NCBI RefSeq assembly: GCF_006715025.1
Contig: NZ_VFMK01000001.1
Coordinates: forward strand, 2,480,001-2,544,000
Length of the DNA stretch: 64,000 bases
Origin: Serratia fonticola
GTDB taxonomy: Bacteria; Pseudomonadota; Gammaproteobacteria; Enterobacterales; Enterobacteriaceae
Direction: 5' to 3'
In this document: positions 26,334 through 35,601 of the stretch, one piece after another
Layout of the letters: each line of letters opens with the position of its first letter
Position numbering within the stretch: position 1 is the stretch's first letter
The notes under the pieces: model-generated
What the model saw: only the letters and a program-made list of their open reading frames with translations
The model's database searches: none
Told to the model about the DNA's origin: nothing
Program-made: the position numbers and the translations under genes

Positions 26334-27716
26334 ATGAGCGCACTATCATCAGGCAACAGCGTCAAAACCGGGGGGGATCCGCGTACCTTGGCTGAATTTG
26401 CCACGTTGAAAGAGGAGATCGCCAAGCTGAGTCACCCGGCACGCCCCGATGTCAACTGGAACAAGGTTGAACAGTTGAGCCTGACGCTGTTCCGGCAAAA
26501 TGGCGTGGAGCTGCAAACGGCGGCGTGGTTTACGCTGGCCCGCACACAGCGCGCCGGGCTGGCGGGTATGCAAGAAGGGCTGCAGTTGATCGATGGATTG
26601 CTGACGCATCAGTGGCCGGTATTTTGGCCACAGCAGACGCATGCCAGAGTGGAAATTCTGGCGTGGTTGGTTGCCCGTCTGCAGCAGGTGCTGCGTACGC
26701 AAGAGTTCCAGTATGGCGATCTGGCGCTGATTTACCGCATTGAGAAAGTGTTGGAACACCTGTGCTACGTGCTGCAGCGTTTGGATCTGAAACATCTCAG
26801 TAAACTGGATGGTTTGCGTAATCAGATGCATCACGCCGCTTTGCGGCTGGAAAGCCTGGAATCAGCGGCGACCGCCCCCAGGGTGACCGAGATCCAGATC
26901 GAACCCGAAGGGGCATTCCAGCAAGAGGTGACTGCCTCTCCCCCATTGGTCTATATCATCAAAGAGCCTGCGCCGTTGCCACCGCCGTTACCCACACCAG
27001 AACCGGAGCCCGAGGTGGTGCCAAACCCGCCGCGCTGGAAGTCGTGGCATGGCTTTGTGGCGGGTATCGCGATCAGCATACTGGTGGGGGCAGGAACCTG
27101 GTGGGGGATTGGCTCTTTGCGGCTGTCGGACACCGAACAATTGCTGAGTGATATCAATAAGCCTTTGCCACAGTTGCTGGAACCGGGGCAGTTGGCCATG
27201 CTGCAACAAGCGGATCGTCGCAATGAGCTGGCTCGGCTGGAGGAATCGGTGGTGCAGGCCAGTGGCGAACAGCTGTTACGCTTGGATTCCTTGCCGCCGT
27301 TATGGGCGCTCAACTATGGCAACATGCAGCTCCAGCAGTTGGGCGCTTTATGGCCCGCCAGCCCGCAGGTCAGGCAATTGGCAGATCAGTGGCAACAGCA
27401 GCGCGAGGCGCAGGCGTTATCGACATCGGCCATGCAGGACTGGCATCTGGCGCAAACCCGCCTGCAGCAGTTGGCGGATAAGCTCAACGCGCTGGATTCC
27501 CAGCGTGGCCGCTATATGACGGTTTCAGAGCTAAAATCGGTGGTATTCGCCGTGCAGCAGCCGATGAACCGTACACCGCCGCTGGAGGAGTTACTGCGCC
27601 AACTGGAAGAGCAACAGCGCAGTGGCAAGGTATCATCAGCGCTGCAAACTCAGATCGACAGCCGCCTGACGCAGGTGTTGAATCGCTATGCGTTGCTGAC
27701 CGCGCCCGCGCAATAA
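26334..27716 (+). CDS. T6SS TagA/VasL-type protein with ImpA N-terminal domain and membrane helix
   Basis: The 460 residues start with an ImpA-N domain (residues about 15-115, e.g. WFTLARTQRAGLAGMQEGLQ). A proline-rich linker (PPPLPTPEPEPEV) and one membrane helix near residues 240-262 follow, and then a C-terminal VasL-like helical domain rich in Gln and Leu. Proteins of this build (VCA0121/VasL, TagA) stop or anchor the distal end of the growing sheath at the opposite membrane. It is the last gene of the operon and ends just before a perfect inverted repeat. The family is clear; the TagA-like role is inferred. Confidence 0.85.
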   Translation: MSALSSGNSVKTGGDPRTLAEFATLKEEIAKLSHPARPDVNWNKVEQLSLTLFRQNGVELQTAAWFTLARTQRAGLAGMQEGLQLIDGLLTHQWPVFWPQQTHARVEILAWLVARLQQVLRTQEFQYGDLALIYRIEKVLEHLCYVLQRLDLKHLSKLDGLRNQMHHAALRLESLESAATAPRVTEIQIEPEGAFQQEVTASPPLVYIIKEPAPLPPPLPTPEPEPEVVPNPPRWKSWHGFVAGIAISILVGAGTWWGIGSLRLSDTEQLLSDINKPLPQLLEPGQLAMLQQADRRNELARLEESVVQASGEQLLRLDSLPPLWALNYGNMQLQQLGALWPASPQVRQLADQWQQQREAQALSTSAMQDWHLAQTRLQQLADKLNALDSQRGRYMTVSELKSVVFAVQQPMNRTPPLEELLRQLEEQQRSGKVSSALQTQIDSRLTQVLNRYALLTAPAQ

Positions 27717-27724
27717 CGGTTTCC

Positions 27725-27753
27725 GTATCCCCCTTCCCAAGGAAGGGGGATAC
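27725..27753. terminator. Perfect 13-bp hairpin between convergent T6SS operon and GH3 gene
   Basis: Arms 27725-27737 and 27741-27753 pair perfectly around a CAA loop. There is no T run on either side, so it may act as an mRNA-stabilising or insulating hairpin as well as a terminator for both converging operons. Its CCCCCTTCC arm is repeated exactly in the hairpin at 37064-37085. Confidence 0.55.
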
Positions 27754-27759
27754 GATGGC

Positions 27760-30141
27760 TTACGCCTTCTCAACCCGGCATTCACTGACCATCCGCCAAT
27801 CACGGGGCAGTTCATGCACCGTGCCTACCAATGTCACTACGCCTTTCGCCCGAATGTCCCCACTCGATGCTCCAACCTGAATGTCAAACTCCCCCGGTTC
27901 TACCACACGCTGATTGTTCATCGCGGTAAAATTCAGCATGTCGGTAGGAATGCTGAAGCGCAATGTCGCGCTTTGCCCTGCCGCCAGCTCAACCCGTTGG
28001 AACGCTTTCAGCTCATGTATTGGCCTGACCAGCGATGCGACCCTGTCGCGCACGTACACTTGTACCACCTCGCTGCCGGTTTGTTGCCCGGTATTGGTGA
28101 TGCCAATCTGCACGTTCACTTCCCCACCGATAATCTCTATGCCCTGTTGCGCCAACTGTAAATCATGGTAGCGGAACGTGGTGCCACTCAACCCGTAGCC
28201 GAACGGATAGCGAGCCCCAAAATGGAAGGCAATGGGGGTGCCACCGCTTTTCAGTTTATGGTTGTAATAATAGGGCATCGCCCCCGCGCTTTTCGGCACC
28301 GAAACCACCAAACGGCCCTGTGGTCGCTGTTTGCCACTGATGACATCGGCAATCGCCCGTCCGCCTTCTTGCCCAGGGGCAAAGGCCATCAGGTATCCCG
28401 CCACCTTATCTTCCAGCCCGCCCAAGTGGTAAGGGCGGCCTCCCGTCATCACGACGATCGTCGGCGTACCGGTAGCGACTACCTGTGCCAGTAACTGTTG
28501 CTGTACCCCCGGTAATTGCAGGCTGTCCGTATCCGAGCCTTCGCCGACGGTACCACTCTGGAACAACCCGGCCAGATCGCCAACAAACACCAAAGCGATA
28601 TCGCTTTCCTGCGCCTGTCTGACGGCCTGTGGGATCAAACTCACGTCCTGAGAGACCGGAGATACCTGTAAAGGTTTACCCGTGTCGCCAGGGAACACCG
28701 GTGCGCCAGCTATGCGCTGTTCCAGGATATGGCAACCTTTGGCATAGCGGATATGCTGTTCGCCATAAGTGGCGCGCAATGCCTGTAACGGCGTGGTGAC
28801 CTGCTCGGTCTGTGCGTCCATATCGCTGATGATCAAATGGACCGGGAAACTATAGCCACTCAGCAGGGCCAGCGGATCGTCCGCCGTCGGGCCAATCACC
28901 GCAATCGTCTTCCCGGCTTTCGGTTGCAGCGGCAGAATGTCGCTATTCTCCAGCAGAGTGATCGAGCGCGCGGCCACTTGCCAGGCCAAATCGCGAGTCT
29001 CCTGGCGTTGTAAAACCGCCTGGGACTCATCAGCGTAAGGGTGTTCAAACAGCCCAAGGCGGAATTTTTCATGCAGGATGCGTGAGACAATTTCGTCGAT
29101 TTTCGCCATGCTTATCAGACCACGTTCAATGGCCTGGGCCAGATGTAATGCGCAGTCATCTTTGGGTAACTCAATGTCCAAACCGGCGTTAAAGCTTAAT
29201 GCTGCCGATTCTGCACCGTCCTTGCTGACGCCATGATGTTGGTGCAGCAGGCTGACGCCGCCATAGTCAGCCACGATCAGGCCATCAAACCCCCATTTTT
29301 CACGCAGCACCTCGGTGAGCAAAAAGGGATCGCTGTGGCAGGGCTGCCCATCAATATCGTGATACGCAGGCATTACCGAGCCCGCGTTAGCCAGTTTGAC
29401 GGCCATTTCAAACGGCAGCAAAAAGGTATCATTCAGTTCACGAAACCCCATATGCACTGGCGCATGGTTGCGTGCCCCTTCGCTGAAAGAGTGGCCAACA
29501 TAATGCTTGAGCGTGGCCAGCAAGTCGCGTTGCTTACCCTGTAGACCGCGCACATAGGCCGTCGCCATGATGCCGACCAGATAGGGGTCTTCCCCAAAGG
29601 TTTCTTCCGTTCGCCCCCAACGGACGTCGCGGGAAACATCCAGCACCGGGGCTAATCCCTGATGGCAACCAATGCTTTGTGCCTCTGAGCGAATGGCCTG
29701 CGCCACCTGTTCTATCAGCGTTGGATCCCAGGTGGCTGCGTAATTCAAGGAGGAAGGAAACAGCGTGGCGTCTTTACACAGCAAGCCGACCAGGCACTCT
29801 TCATGGAACATGGCCGGGATCCCCAGCCGCGTCTCTTCAACCAGGGTTTTCTGTAAGCGATTCAGGGCGCGTACCCCTTCGGCGGGCTCAACCACATGGG
29901 AGCCCAGAGGACGGGTGATCTGCCCGACGCCCGTTTTTAAACGCTGCTCCAATGCGGCGGCTTGCTGGTGCCCACTAAAGTCATCACTCAAATCCGTACG
30001 GACTTTGTGCTGGCCGTCACTGGCAAGAATGAGCCAGAAGGCATGCATCTGGGCGAATTTCTCTTCTGGCGTCATGCGTGCCAGCAGATCGGCTACACGC
30101 TGCTCAATGGGTTGTGACGCATCCTGATAAAGGTGTGGCAT
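27760..30141 (-). CDS. Glycoside hydrolase family 3 beta-glucosidase/xylosidase-type enzyme
   Basis: A 793-residue GH3 enzyme with the three usual parts: TIM barrel (about 1-350), alpha/beta sandwich (about 390-620) and a fibronectin-III-like C-terminal domain. Asp292 in LIVADYGGV is the expected nucleophile; GRTEETFGEDPYL and LKHYVGHS are conserved substrate-site patterns. There is no signal peptide, so it should act in the cytoplasm on imported oligosaccharides. It is co-transcribed with the GPH symporter, whose stop lies two bases before this ATG, and has a strong AGGAG site. The exact substrate (beta-glucoside, xyloside or other) cannot be read from sequence. Confidence 0.92.
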   Translation of the reverse strand: MPHLYQDASQPIEQRVADLLARMTPEEKFAQMHAFWLILASDGQHKVRTDLSDDFSGHQQAAALEQRLKTGVGQITRPLGSHVVEPAEGVRALNRLQKTLVEETRLGIPAMFHEECLVGLLCKDATLFPSSLNYAATWDPTLIEQVAQAIRSEAQSIGCHQGLAPVLDVSRDVRWGRTEETFGEDPYLVGIMATAYVRGLQGKQRDLLATLKHYVGHSFSEGARNHAPVHMGFRELNDTFLLPFEMAVKLANAGSVMPAYHDIDGQPCHSDPFLLTEVLREKWGFDGLIVADYGGVSLLHQHHGVSKDGAESAALSFNAGLDIELPKDDCALHLAQAIERGLISMAKIDEIVSRILHEKFRLGLFEHPYADESQAVLQRQETRDLAWQVAARSITLLENSDILPLQPKAGKTIAVIGPTADDPLALLSGYSFPVHLIISDMDAQTEQVTTPLQALRATYGEQHIRYAKGCHILEQRIAGAPVFPGDTGKPLQVSPVSQDVSLIPQAVRQAQESDIALVFVGDLAGLFQSGTVGEGSDTDSLQLPGVQQQLLAQVVATGTPTIVVMTGGRPYHLGGLEDKVAGYLMAFAPGQEGGRAIADVISGKQRPQGRLVVSVPKSAGAMPYYYNHKLKSGGTPIAFHFGARYPFGYGLSGTTFRYHDLQLAQQGIEIIGGEVNVQIGITNTGQQTGSEVVQVYVRDRVASLVRPIHELKAFQRVELAAGQSATLRFSIPTDMLNFTAMNNQRVVEPGEFDIQVGASSGDIRAKGVVTLVGTVHELPRDWRMVSECRVEKA

Positions 30142-30143
30142 GC

Positions 30144-31547
30144 TTATTCTCCTTGTTCAAGAAATGGGGTATTCGCTGTGGGGCCGGTATGTTGCGGCGT
30201 TTGAGCTCGTTTCTGGCTCAGTAGGGTGGCAATCTGGCGGACAAAATGGCTGTTTAACTTGTAAGCAAACAGTAATCCGGCCATTAGCAGGAACAGTAAT
30301 GAGGGCACCAGCGTAAACAGGGCATTGATGGTGGTGACCACCGCGGGGGCCTGTATCGCGTCATTAGGCAGGTAATCTACAATGCCCAGCACCCAGCCGA
30401 CAATCGCACCGCCCAAGGCTAAACCAAACTTGATGGCGAACAGCGCGGTGGAGAAAACCAGCCCGTCCAGGCGGCGGCCGGAGCGATGTTCTTCGTAGTC
30501 CACCACGTCAGAGAACATGGTCCACTGCAAGGGCGTGGTCAAGTTCTGGGTAAAGCTGAAGATCAGATTGAAAGCGAAAATCACCCACAGGAAATGGACC
30601 GGAATAAAGAAGATGGCCGCATTAAAAATAACAAAAGTGACGATGGTCCATTGATAGGATTTGACCCGGTCAAAACGGCCCAACAGGGTTTCTGAAAGCA
30701 GGGCACCCAAGAAAGACGCGATCATACCGCAGACAATAAACGTAAAAACCAACTCGGGGCGCAGTAACACATACTTAATGTAATAGATCGTCGCGGAACC
30801 CCGGATAACCACGGCGACCAGCAGTAAGATATTGAAGATAAATACCAGACGCCACTGCGGGTTATGCCACAGTAACTTGAGGTCGTTAAGCATTGAGCCA
30901 GAGGTATCATTTCTGGGTTGGTAACGTTCGCGCGTTAAGCCGAAGCAGCAAAAGAATAAAACCACCCCCAGCAACCCCATCAGGCTCATGGCGTAGAAAT
31001 AGCCTTTCTGCGGGTTGCCCTGGCCCAGGATCTCCACCAGCGGGAGGGCGATCACCGTCACGATCAAGCCGCCGATAAAGGAGAGCGCAAAGCGCCACGA
31101 CTGCAGCGAATGCCGTTCGCGCGGGTCCATGGTCAGCGCCCCCGGCATTGCACAGTAAGGTACGTTGATGGCGGAATAGACCAGGCTCAGCAAGCTGTAG
31201 GTCACGCAGGCGTAGATGATTTTGCCTGTTGACGAAATATCGGGAACATAGAAAGTGATCAGACAACTTACGCCGAAGGGGATGGCAAACCATAATAACC
31301 AGGGGCGGAATTTTCCGTGGCGGGTTTGTGTGCGATCAACCATCCCGCCAATACAGGGATCAATAAAAGCATCAACCGCCCGCACCACCAGAAACATGGT
31401 CCCCATGATGGCGGCAGGCAGACCAAAAACATCCGTGTAAAAGTAAGCTAAAAACAAGGTGGCAGTTTGCCATACCAATGCGCTGGCCATATCGCCCAGG
31501 CCATAACCCATTTTATCTTTAATCGAGAGGACGGGGGTTTGTATCAT
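30144..31547 (-). CDS. GPH-family sugar:cation symporter
   Basis: A 467-residue, twelve-helix transporter of the glycoside-pentoside-hexuronide family (MelB, YicJ, XynT type). Family patterns include KMGYGLGDMAS at the N-terminus, DPCIGGMVDRTQTRHGKFRP after helix 2 and FSDVVDYEEHRSGRR before helix 10. It most likely brings in the oligosaccharide that the GH3 enzyme cleaves. It is first in the pair. The upstream region (31548-31813) has no regulator gene. No nearby sugar-specific regulator was found, so induction is unknown. Confidence 0.92.
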   Translation of the reverse strand: MIQTPVLSIKDKMGYGLGDMASALVWQTATLFLAYFYTDVFGLPAAIMGTMFLVVRAVDAFIDPCIGGMVDRTQTRHGKFRPWLLWFAIPFGVSCLITFYVPDISSTGKIIYACVTYSLLSLVYSAINVPYCAMPGALTMDPRERHSLQSWRFALSFIGGLIVTVIALPLVEILGQGNPQKGYFYAMSLMGLLGVVLFFCCFGLTRERYQPRNDTSGSMLNDLKLLWHNPQWRLVFIFNILLLVAVVIRGSATIYYIKYVLLRPELVFTFIVCGMIASFLGALLSETLLGRFDRVKSYQWTIVTFVIFNAAIFFIPVHFLWVIFAFNLIFSFTQNLTTPLQWTMFSDVVDYEEHRSGRRLDGLVFSTALFAIKFGLALGGAIVGWVLGIVDYLPNDAIQAPAVVTTINALFTLVPSLLFLLMAGLLFAYKLNSHFVRQIATLLSQKRAQTPQHTGPTANTPFLEQGE

Positions 31548-31813
31548 TTTTCATTACCTGCTGTTTAGATCCGTGAAAGATAACCAACTGGGGTAATATT
31601 TTTCTTAGAAAAGCGTGATTGATGAAGTGAATAAATATGAGTATTGATGAGGGGAAATAGGCGGGCAATTGCGGAAATTTGTATCGGTTTTATGTTTTTT
31701 TTATTTGTGACTCGGCGCATGTTTTAACGTTGACCGTCATGTTGCCGGTATTTATGCACCGAGTACTGACTGTTAAGGATGGCCAGGTAAAAGGCTTAAC
31801 CAATGAATACGGG

Positions 31814-32335
31814 TTAGCTCACAATACCTGGTGGTGGTTTTGGACGCCACTTACCAAAAGCGCAATAGGTGGCCAACATGCCGACCGCAGAGATGACAGA
31901 GAAAATGATGAGATTAGTCTTGCCGTTATCGTTATTTTTAGCTGCCTTATCCAATGTAGTGACTTTATAGCTGCCGTAGCGATCGACAAAAACCTCATAC
32001 GTTCTGGAGTATCGACTGCCTCGTTGGATGCGGGTGCGTTGTATAGGGGTAATTTCTCCCTCATAGCGATATTGCCCATCTTCGGTCTGGAATACCGCAA
32101 CGTTTTTATTCACAGTACGGTAAGAACGGCGGCCGGTTTTTTCTTTCACCTCTTTTATCATCACTTGCCCGGTAGTAATGAATTTATGAGGGCCGATGCT
32201 GTTAAAATTACGCCATATACTATAAGCACTCAGTGCGGCAAGCGTTAGCGCCAACAGTGAAATAACCAAACTGATTATCATTACAGCCAGCCAACTTTTA
32301 TTTTGCGGTCTTTGGATCTTTTCTTTAATTTCCAT
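31814..32335 (-). CDS. Hypothetical inner-membrane protein with two helices
   Basis: A 173-residue protein with a charged start, a membrane helix at about residues 15-40, a soluble middle rich in Arg, Tyr and Thr (RTVNKNVAVFQTEDGQYRYE and a pair of RGSRYSRTYE-like strands), and a second helix near 140-160. The arrangement resembles DUF3592-type membrane proteins, but the match is weak. TAGGAA stands six bases before the ATG, which supports this strand over the open frame opposite. It is transcribed alone, with its end facing the symporter promoter region. No function is proposed. Confidence 0.65.
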   Translation of the reverse strand: MEIKEKIQRPQNKSWLAVMIISLVISLLALTLAALSAYSIWRNFNSIGPHKFITTGQVMIKEVKEKTGRRSYRTVNKNVAVFQTEDGQYRYEGEITPIQRTRIQRGSRYSRTYEVFVDRYGSYKVTTLDKAAKNNDNGKTNLIIFSVISAVGMLATYCAFGKWRPKPPPGIVS

Positions 32336-32602
32336 GGAAAATTCCTAACAATTAAAAAAACATTTCATTAATAAAACAATGGGTGTTGCAGTTTTATTAT
32401 TACTCAGACTTCGGGCGATGAAAAGTCAGTTAGGTGTAATAGGATGAACTGAGTGTATTATCGTGAGCGTATTAATCCCTTATTTGGGTGTTTGGATTGA
32501 GGGGCTGGGAATTTGTGTTCCTGTCAGGAAGGTGATTATCCTTCCTGATATTGGGGAGCCGCTCCAAAGTTGATGACAAGGAGAGGTTAGCCGGGCAAGA
32601 CA

Positions 32603-33382
32603 TCAGCGCGTGAAGTGTTTGCGGAATTGCGCCAGTGCTTCGTTGCTATCCCCGGAGGCCCAACCTTCGAATGCGACCACGCCTTGATAACCCATCTCCT
32701 CCAGCGTTCTGGCAATGGCGTAATAGTTGATTTCGCCGGTACCTGGCTGCATCCGGCCAGGCACATCCGCGACCTGAATCTCGCCAATTTCCGCACCACA
32801 GCGGCGGATCAGTTCAATCAGGTTGCCTTCACCGATTTGGGCATGGTAGAGGTCTAGATTCATCTTAAGCGCAGGGCTGCTGACCGCCTCTACCAGCGTC
32901 AGGGTATCAGCCGCGCGTGCAAATGGCGTGCCGGGATGGTCTACCACCAGGTTGAGGTTCTCCAGGGTGAACACATGCCCGGCCTGCTCACCGAGTTGCG
33001 CTACGCGGCGCAGGGTATCCACGGCTTTCAGCCACATATCACCCGTCACCACCTCGACGGGTTTTATCGGTAAACCTTGCGGGCCCAGACCCGTCCCGTG
33101 CAGATTCAGGCTGGGGCAGTTCAGCCGTGCGGCTATTGCCAGCGAAGATTCTGCACTCTGCAACAGCTGCGCGATTTCGTGTTCATCCGTTAAGTTACCG
33201 CTGAGATAACCCGTCATAGAGGTAAAACGTGCCCCTGTTGCGATCAGCGCATCAATATTCTTGTTGGTCCAGCTCCAGATCTCGACACCAAAGCCCAGTG
33301 CATGAATACGTGCTACACGCTCGATAAACGGTAAATCCAGAAACACCATTTCGGCACAAACTGATAGCTGATATCCGGCCAT
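32603..33382 (-). CDS. TIM-barrel sugar isomerase/epimerase (hydroxypyruvate isomerase-like)
   Basis: A 259-residue xylose-isomerase-like TIM barrel. Patterns include FGVEIWSWTNKNIDAL, LNLHGTGLG, FTLENLN, MNLDLYHAQIGEGNL and VADVPGRMQPGTGEINY, which match hydroxypyruvate isomerase/OtnI-type enzymes with metal-binding Glu, Asp, His and Glu. In-frame ATGs also occur at 33397 and 33388, but AGGAG at 33390-33394 is correctly spaced only for 33382. It is divergent from the sugar dehydrogenase genes, with an 82-base shared promoter region. The substrate is not certain; an open-chain 2-keto sugar acid or related compound is likely. Confidence 0.85.
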   Translation of the reverse strand: MAGYQLSVCAEMVFLDLPFIERVARIHALGFGVEIWSWTNKNIDALIATGARFTSMTGYLSGNLTDEHEIAQLLQSAESSLAIAARLNCPSLNLHGTGLGPQGLPIKPVEVVTGDMWLKAVDTLRRVAQLGEQAGHVFTLENLNLVVDHPGTPFARAADTLTLVEAVSSPALKMNLDLYHAQIGEGNLIELIRRCGAEIGEIQVADVPGRMQPGTGEINYYAIARTLEEMGYQGVVAFEGWASGDSNEALAQFRKHFTR

Positions 33383-33464
33383 TAACATTCTCCTCATTTA
33401 ATTGGTTTACATTGTAGCGTTATTGGAGGAGATTAAATGTACTTATATCACTAGGCAGTAAATT

Positions 33465-33983
33465 ATGTTTTCGAGAAGAAAGTTTATTATATCAGGCACT
33501 GCCCTGGCGGGGTTTGCCGTACTAAATCCAGCACTGGCCCGGTTGATAATGCCGAATGAAGGCGGTGGGGGGGCGTTATTTCTTAAGCTTTCAGTGCTAT
33601 TAACAGATAAAAAGCAACTTAACCCGATAATAGCACAACGAGCCTTGACAGGTCTTTTGGAAGAAGACGCTTCTTTTCTATCAAAAATACAGTTTCTTTC
33701 CGATGCGTTGAAAACGGCAAATATTTTCTCTGCCGACGAACTTAATAACCATCCGATCATGAGTGGGCCTGCCGGTGATACCGCAAAAAAAATTATTTCT
33801 GCCTGGTATCTCGGTTATACAGGAACCCCCGTATCGTTACGTGCATTGGATAATACCCGTTTTGTCAGTTACACCGATGCATTTGCCTATGTGCCAACGC
33901 GGGATGCTACGGTGATCCCAGCGTATTCCCGTGGCAAGACAGATTACTGGATGCAACCCCCTTCAACCGTAAACAGCGATTAA
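33465..33983 (+). CDS. Membrane-bound sugar dehydrogenase small subunit (FAD-SLDH/gluconate dehydrogenase type)
   Basis: A 172-residue protein with a twin-arginine signal (MFSRRKFIISG, hydrophobic core, ending NPALA). The body matches the small subunit of FAD-dependent sorbitol, gluconate and related dehydrogenases (patterns ISAWYLGYTG and a C-terminal RGKTDYWMQPP). The small subunit escorts the flavoprotein, which has no signal of its own, through the Tat pathway. It is first of a three-gene operon: small, flavoprotein, cytochrome c. The oxidised substrate cannot be assigned from sequence. Confidence 0.85.
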   Translation: MFSRRKFIISGTALAGFAVLNPALARLIMPNEGGGGALFLKLSVLLTDKKQLNPIIAQRALTGLLEEDASFLSKIQFLSDALKTANIFSADELNNHPIMSGPAGDTAKKIISAWYLGYTGTPVSLRALDNTRFVSYTDAFAYVPTRDATVIPAYSRGKTDYWMQPPSTVNSD

Positions 33984-34009
33984 TCCGCGTTGGAAATGAG
34001 AGCAATATC

Positions 34010-35599
34010 ATGAGTAAACATTATGATGCCGATGTGATTATCATCGGTTCCGGCGTGCTGGGGAGTAACGCAGCGACATTGTTGGCCCGCAGTGGCAAAG
34101 CGGTCATTATTCTTGAGGCTGGCGAAAAAATTCCGCGCTGGAAGATTGTCGAAAACTTCAGAAACTCGTCGAAAAAATCTAATTATAACTCTCCATACCC
34201 TAACGCCCCTTGGGCACATCACTCCTATGACGAGCAATATATCGAAAATACCGGTCCTTTTGATTTCCGGCCCGGTATGCTGAAAATCGTGGGAGGGACG
34301 ACGTGGCATTGGGCAGCAGCCTGTTGGCGTTATTTGCCTAATGATATGAAGCTAAAGTCGCTGTATGGCGTGGGCCGCGATTGGCCGCTGGAATATAGCG
34401 AATTGGAACCTTTCTACTGCAAAGCCGAAGTGGCGTTAGGGGTTTGCGGTAGCGATACGGACGATCAGAGTGGGCAAGGTGGCCGCGCTTTTCCTCCGCG
34501 TTCGCAGCCCTATCCGATGGCGCCAGAGGGAGAAACGTATTTATTCCAACGGCTGAAAAGCCGCATGGCCCCGGCAGGGTATCATTTTATCCATGAGCCA
34601 AACGGGCGTGCGACTCGGCCGTATGATGGCCGTCCCGCTTGCAGCGGCAATAATAACTGTATGCCGGTCTGCCCGATTGGCGCCATGTACAGCGGTGAGA
34701 GACATGCCCAGCATGCACAAGATGCTGGGGCGCGTTTGCTCACGGATTCAACCGTGTGGAGGTTGGAAAAAGGGGCTGATGATAAAATTGTCGCCGCCCA
34801 TGTTCGCAGTTCCAAAGGTATTGAGACACGGTTGACAGCAAAATATTTCATCGTGGCTGCACACGGGCTGGAAACTCCCAAGCTATTGTTGATTTCGGAT
34901 TTGGCCAACAGTTCTGACCAGGTTGGCCGTAATTTGATGGATCATACGGGCATGGGCCTGCAGTTTCTGGCAGATGAACCCCTCTGGCCGGGCCGGGGCG
35001 CGGTACAGCAAGGGGGGATATTCAACAATCGTGATGGCGATTTCCGCAAAGAAAGGGCAGCTATCAAGCATGCTATCAGCAACAATGTCCCCAATATGGC
35101 AGTTGCACAGCGCCTGATCGCACAGGGTGTCATAGGCTCGGAGCTGGACAGGCAGATCCGCCATCAAGCCGCACGGTGGGTCGATATCTCGACGGTGTTT
35201 GAAATCCTGCCCCACGCAAGTAACACCGTTCGCCCAAGTACCACGCGTAAAGATGCATTGGGCATTCCGATGCTGACTGTGCATTACGCCGTTGATGACT
35301 ATGTAAAAGCGGCAAAATCGGTGGTGAATGCGGATTACAAACGGTTTGTCTCCCTGATGGGGGGCACAATAATCGAAGACAATACGGGCTGGCAGAACCG
35401 TGACCATTTAATGGGGACCGTCATTATGGGCGAGAATCCCAAGGATTCGGTGGTCAACCACGAGTGCCGCTGCTGGGATCATAGCAACCTGTTTCTCGCG
35501 ACAACCGGGGTAATCCCCGCCTCGGGAGTCATTAACCCGACATTAACGGGTGTCGCACTGAGCCTTCGTGCTGCTGAAATCATTGAGCGTGAGATTTGA
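34010..35599 (+). CDS. Sugar/polyol dehydrogenase FAD flavoprotein (GMC family), large subunit
   Basis: A 529-residue GMC oxidoreductase that oxidises a sugar, polyol or aldonate in the periplasm. It starts with the FAD-binding pattern VIIIGSGVLGSNAATLLARS. GGTTWHWAAACWRYLPND and the C-terminal VINPTLTGVALSLRAAE agree with membrane-bound gluconate, 2-ketogluconate and sorbitol dehydrogenases. A cysteine group (CSGNNNCMPVCPIG, near residues 215-230) matches the [3Fe-4S] ligand region described for bacterial FAD glucose dehydrogenase. There is no signal peptide, so export with the Tat-signal subunit is expected. The stop is three bases from the cytochrome start. Confidence 0.9.
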   Translation: MSKHYDADVIIIGSGVLGSNAATLLARSGKAVIILEAGEKIPRWKIVENFRNSSKKSNYNSPYPNAPWAHHSYDEQYIENTGPFDFRPGMLKIVGGTTWHWAAACWRYLPNDMKLKSLYGVGRDWPLEYSELEPFYCKAEVALGVCGSDTDDQSGQGGRAFPPRSQPYPMAPEGETYLFQRLKSRMAPAGYHFIHEPNGRATRPYDGRPACSGNNNCMPVCPIGAMYSGERHAQHAQDAGARLLTDSTVWRLEKGADDKIVAAHVRSSKGIETRLTAKYFIVAAHGLETPKLLLISDLANSSDQVGRNLMDHTGMGLQFLADEPLWPGRGAVQQGGIFNNRDGDFRKERAAIKHAISNNVPNMAVAQRLIAQGVIGSELDRQIRHQAARWVDISTVFEILPHASNTVRPSTTRKDALGIPMLTVHYAVDDYVKAAKSVVNADYKRFVSLMGGTIIEDNTGWQNRDHLMGTVIMGENPKDSVVNHECRCWDHSNLFLATTGVIPASGVINPTLTGVALSLRAAEIIEREI

Positions 35600-35601
35600 A
35601 G

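Noticed and set aside
31679..32248. Plus-strand open frame of 189 codons
   Set aside because: It lies opposite the minus-strand membrane protein gene, which has a good ribosome site and plausible helices; the plus frame has neither.
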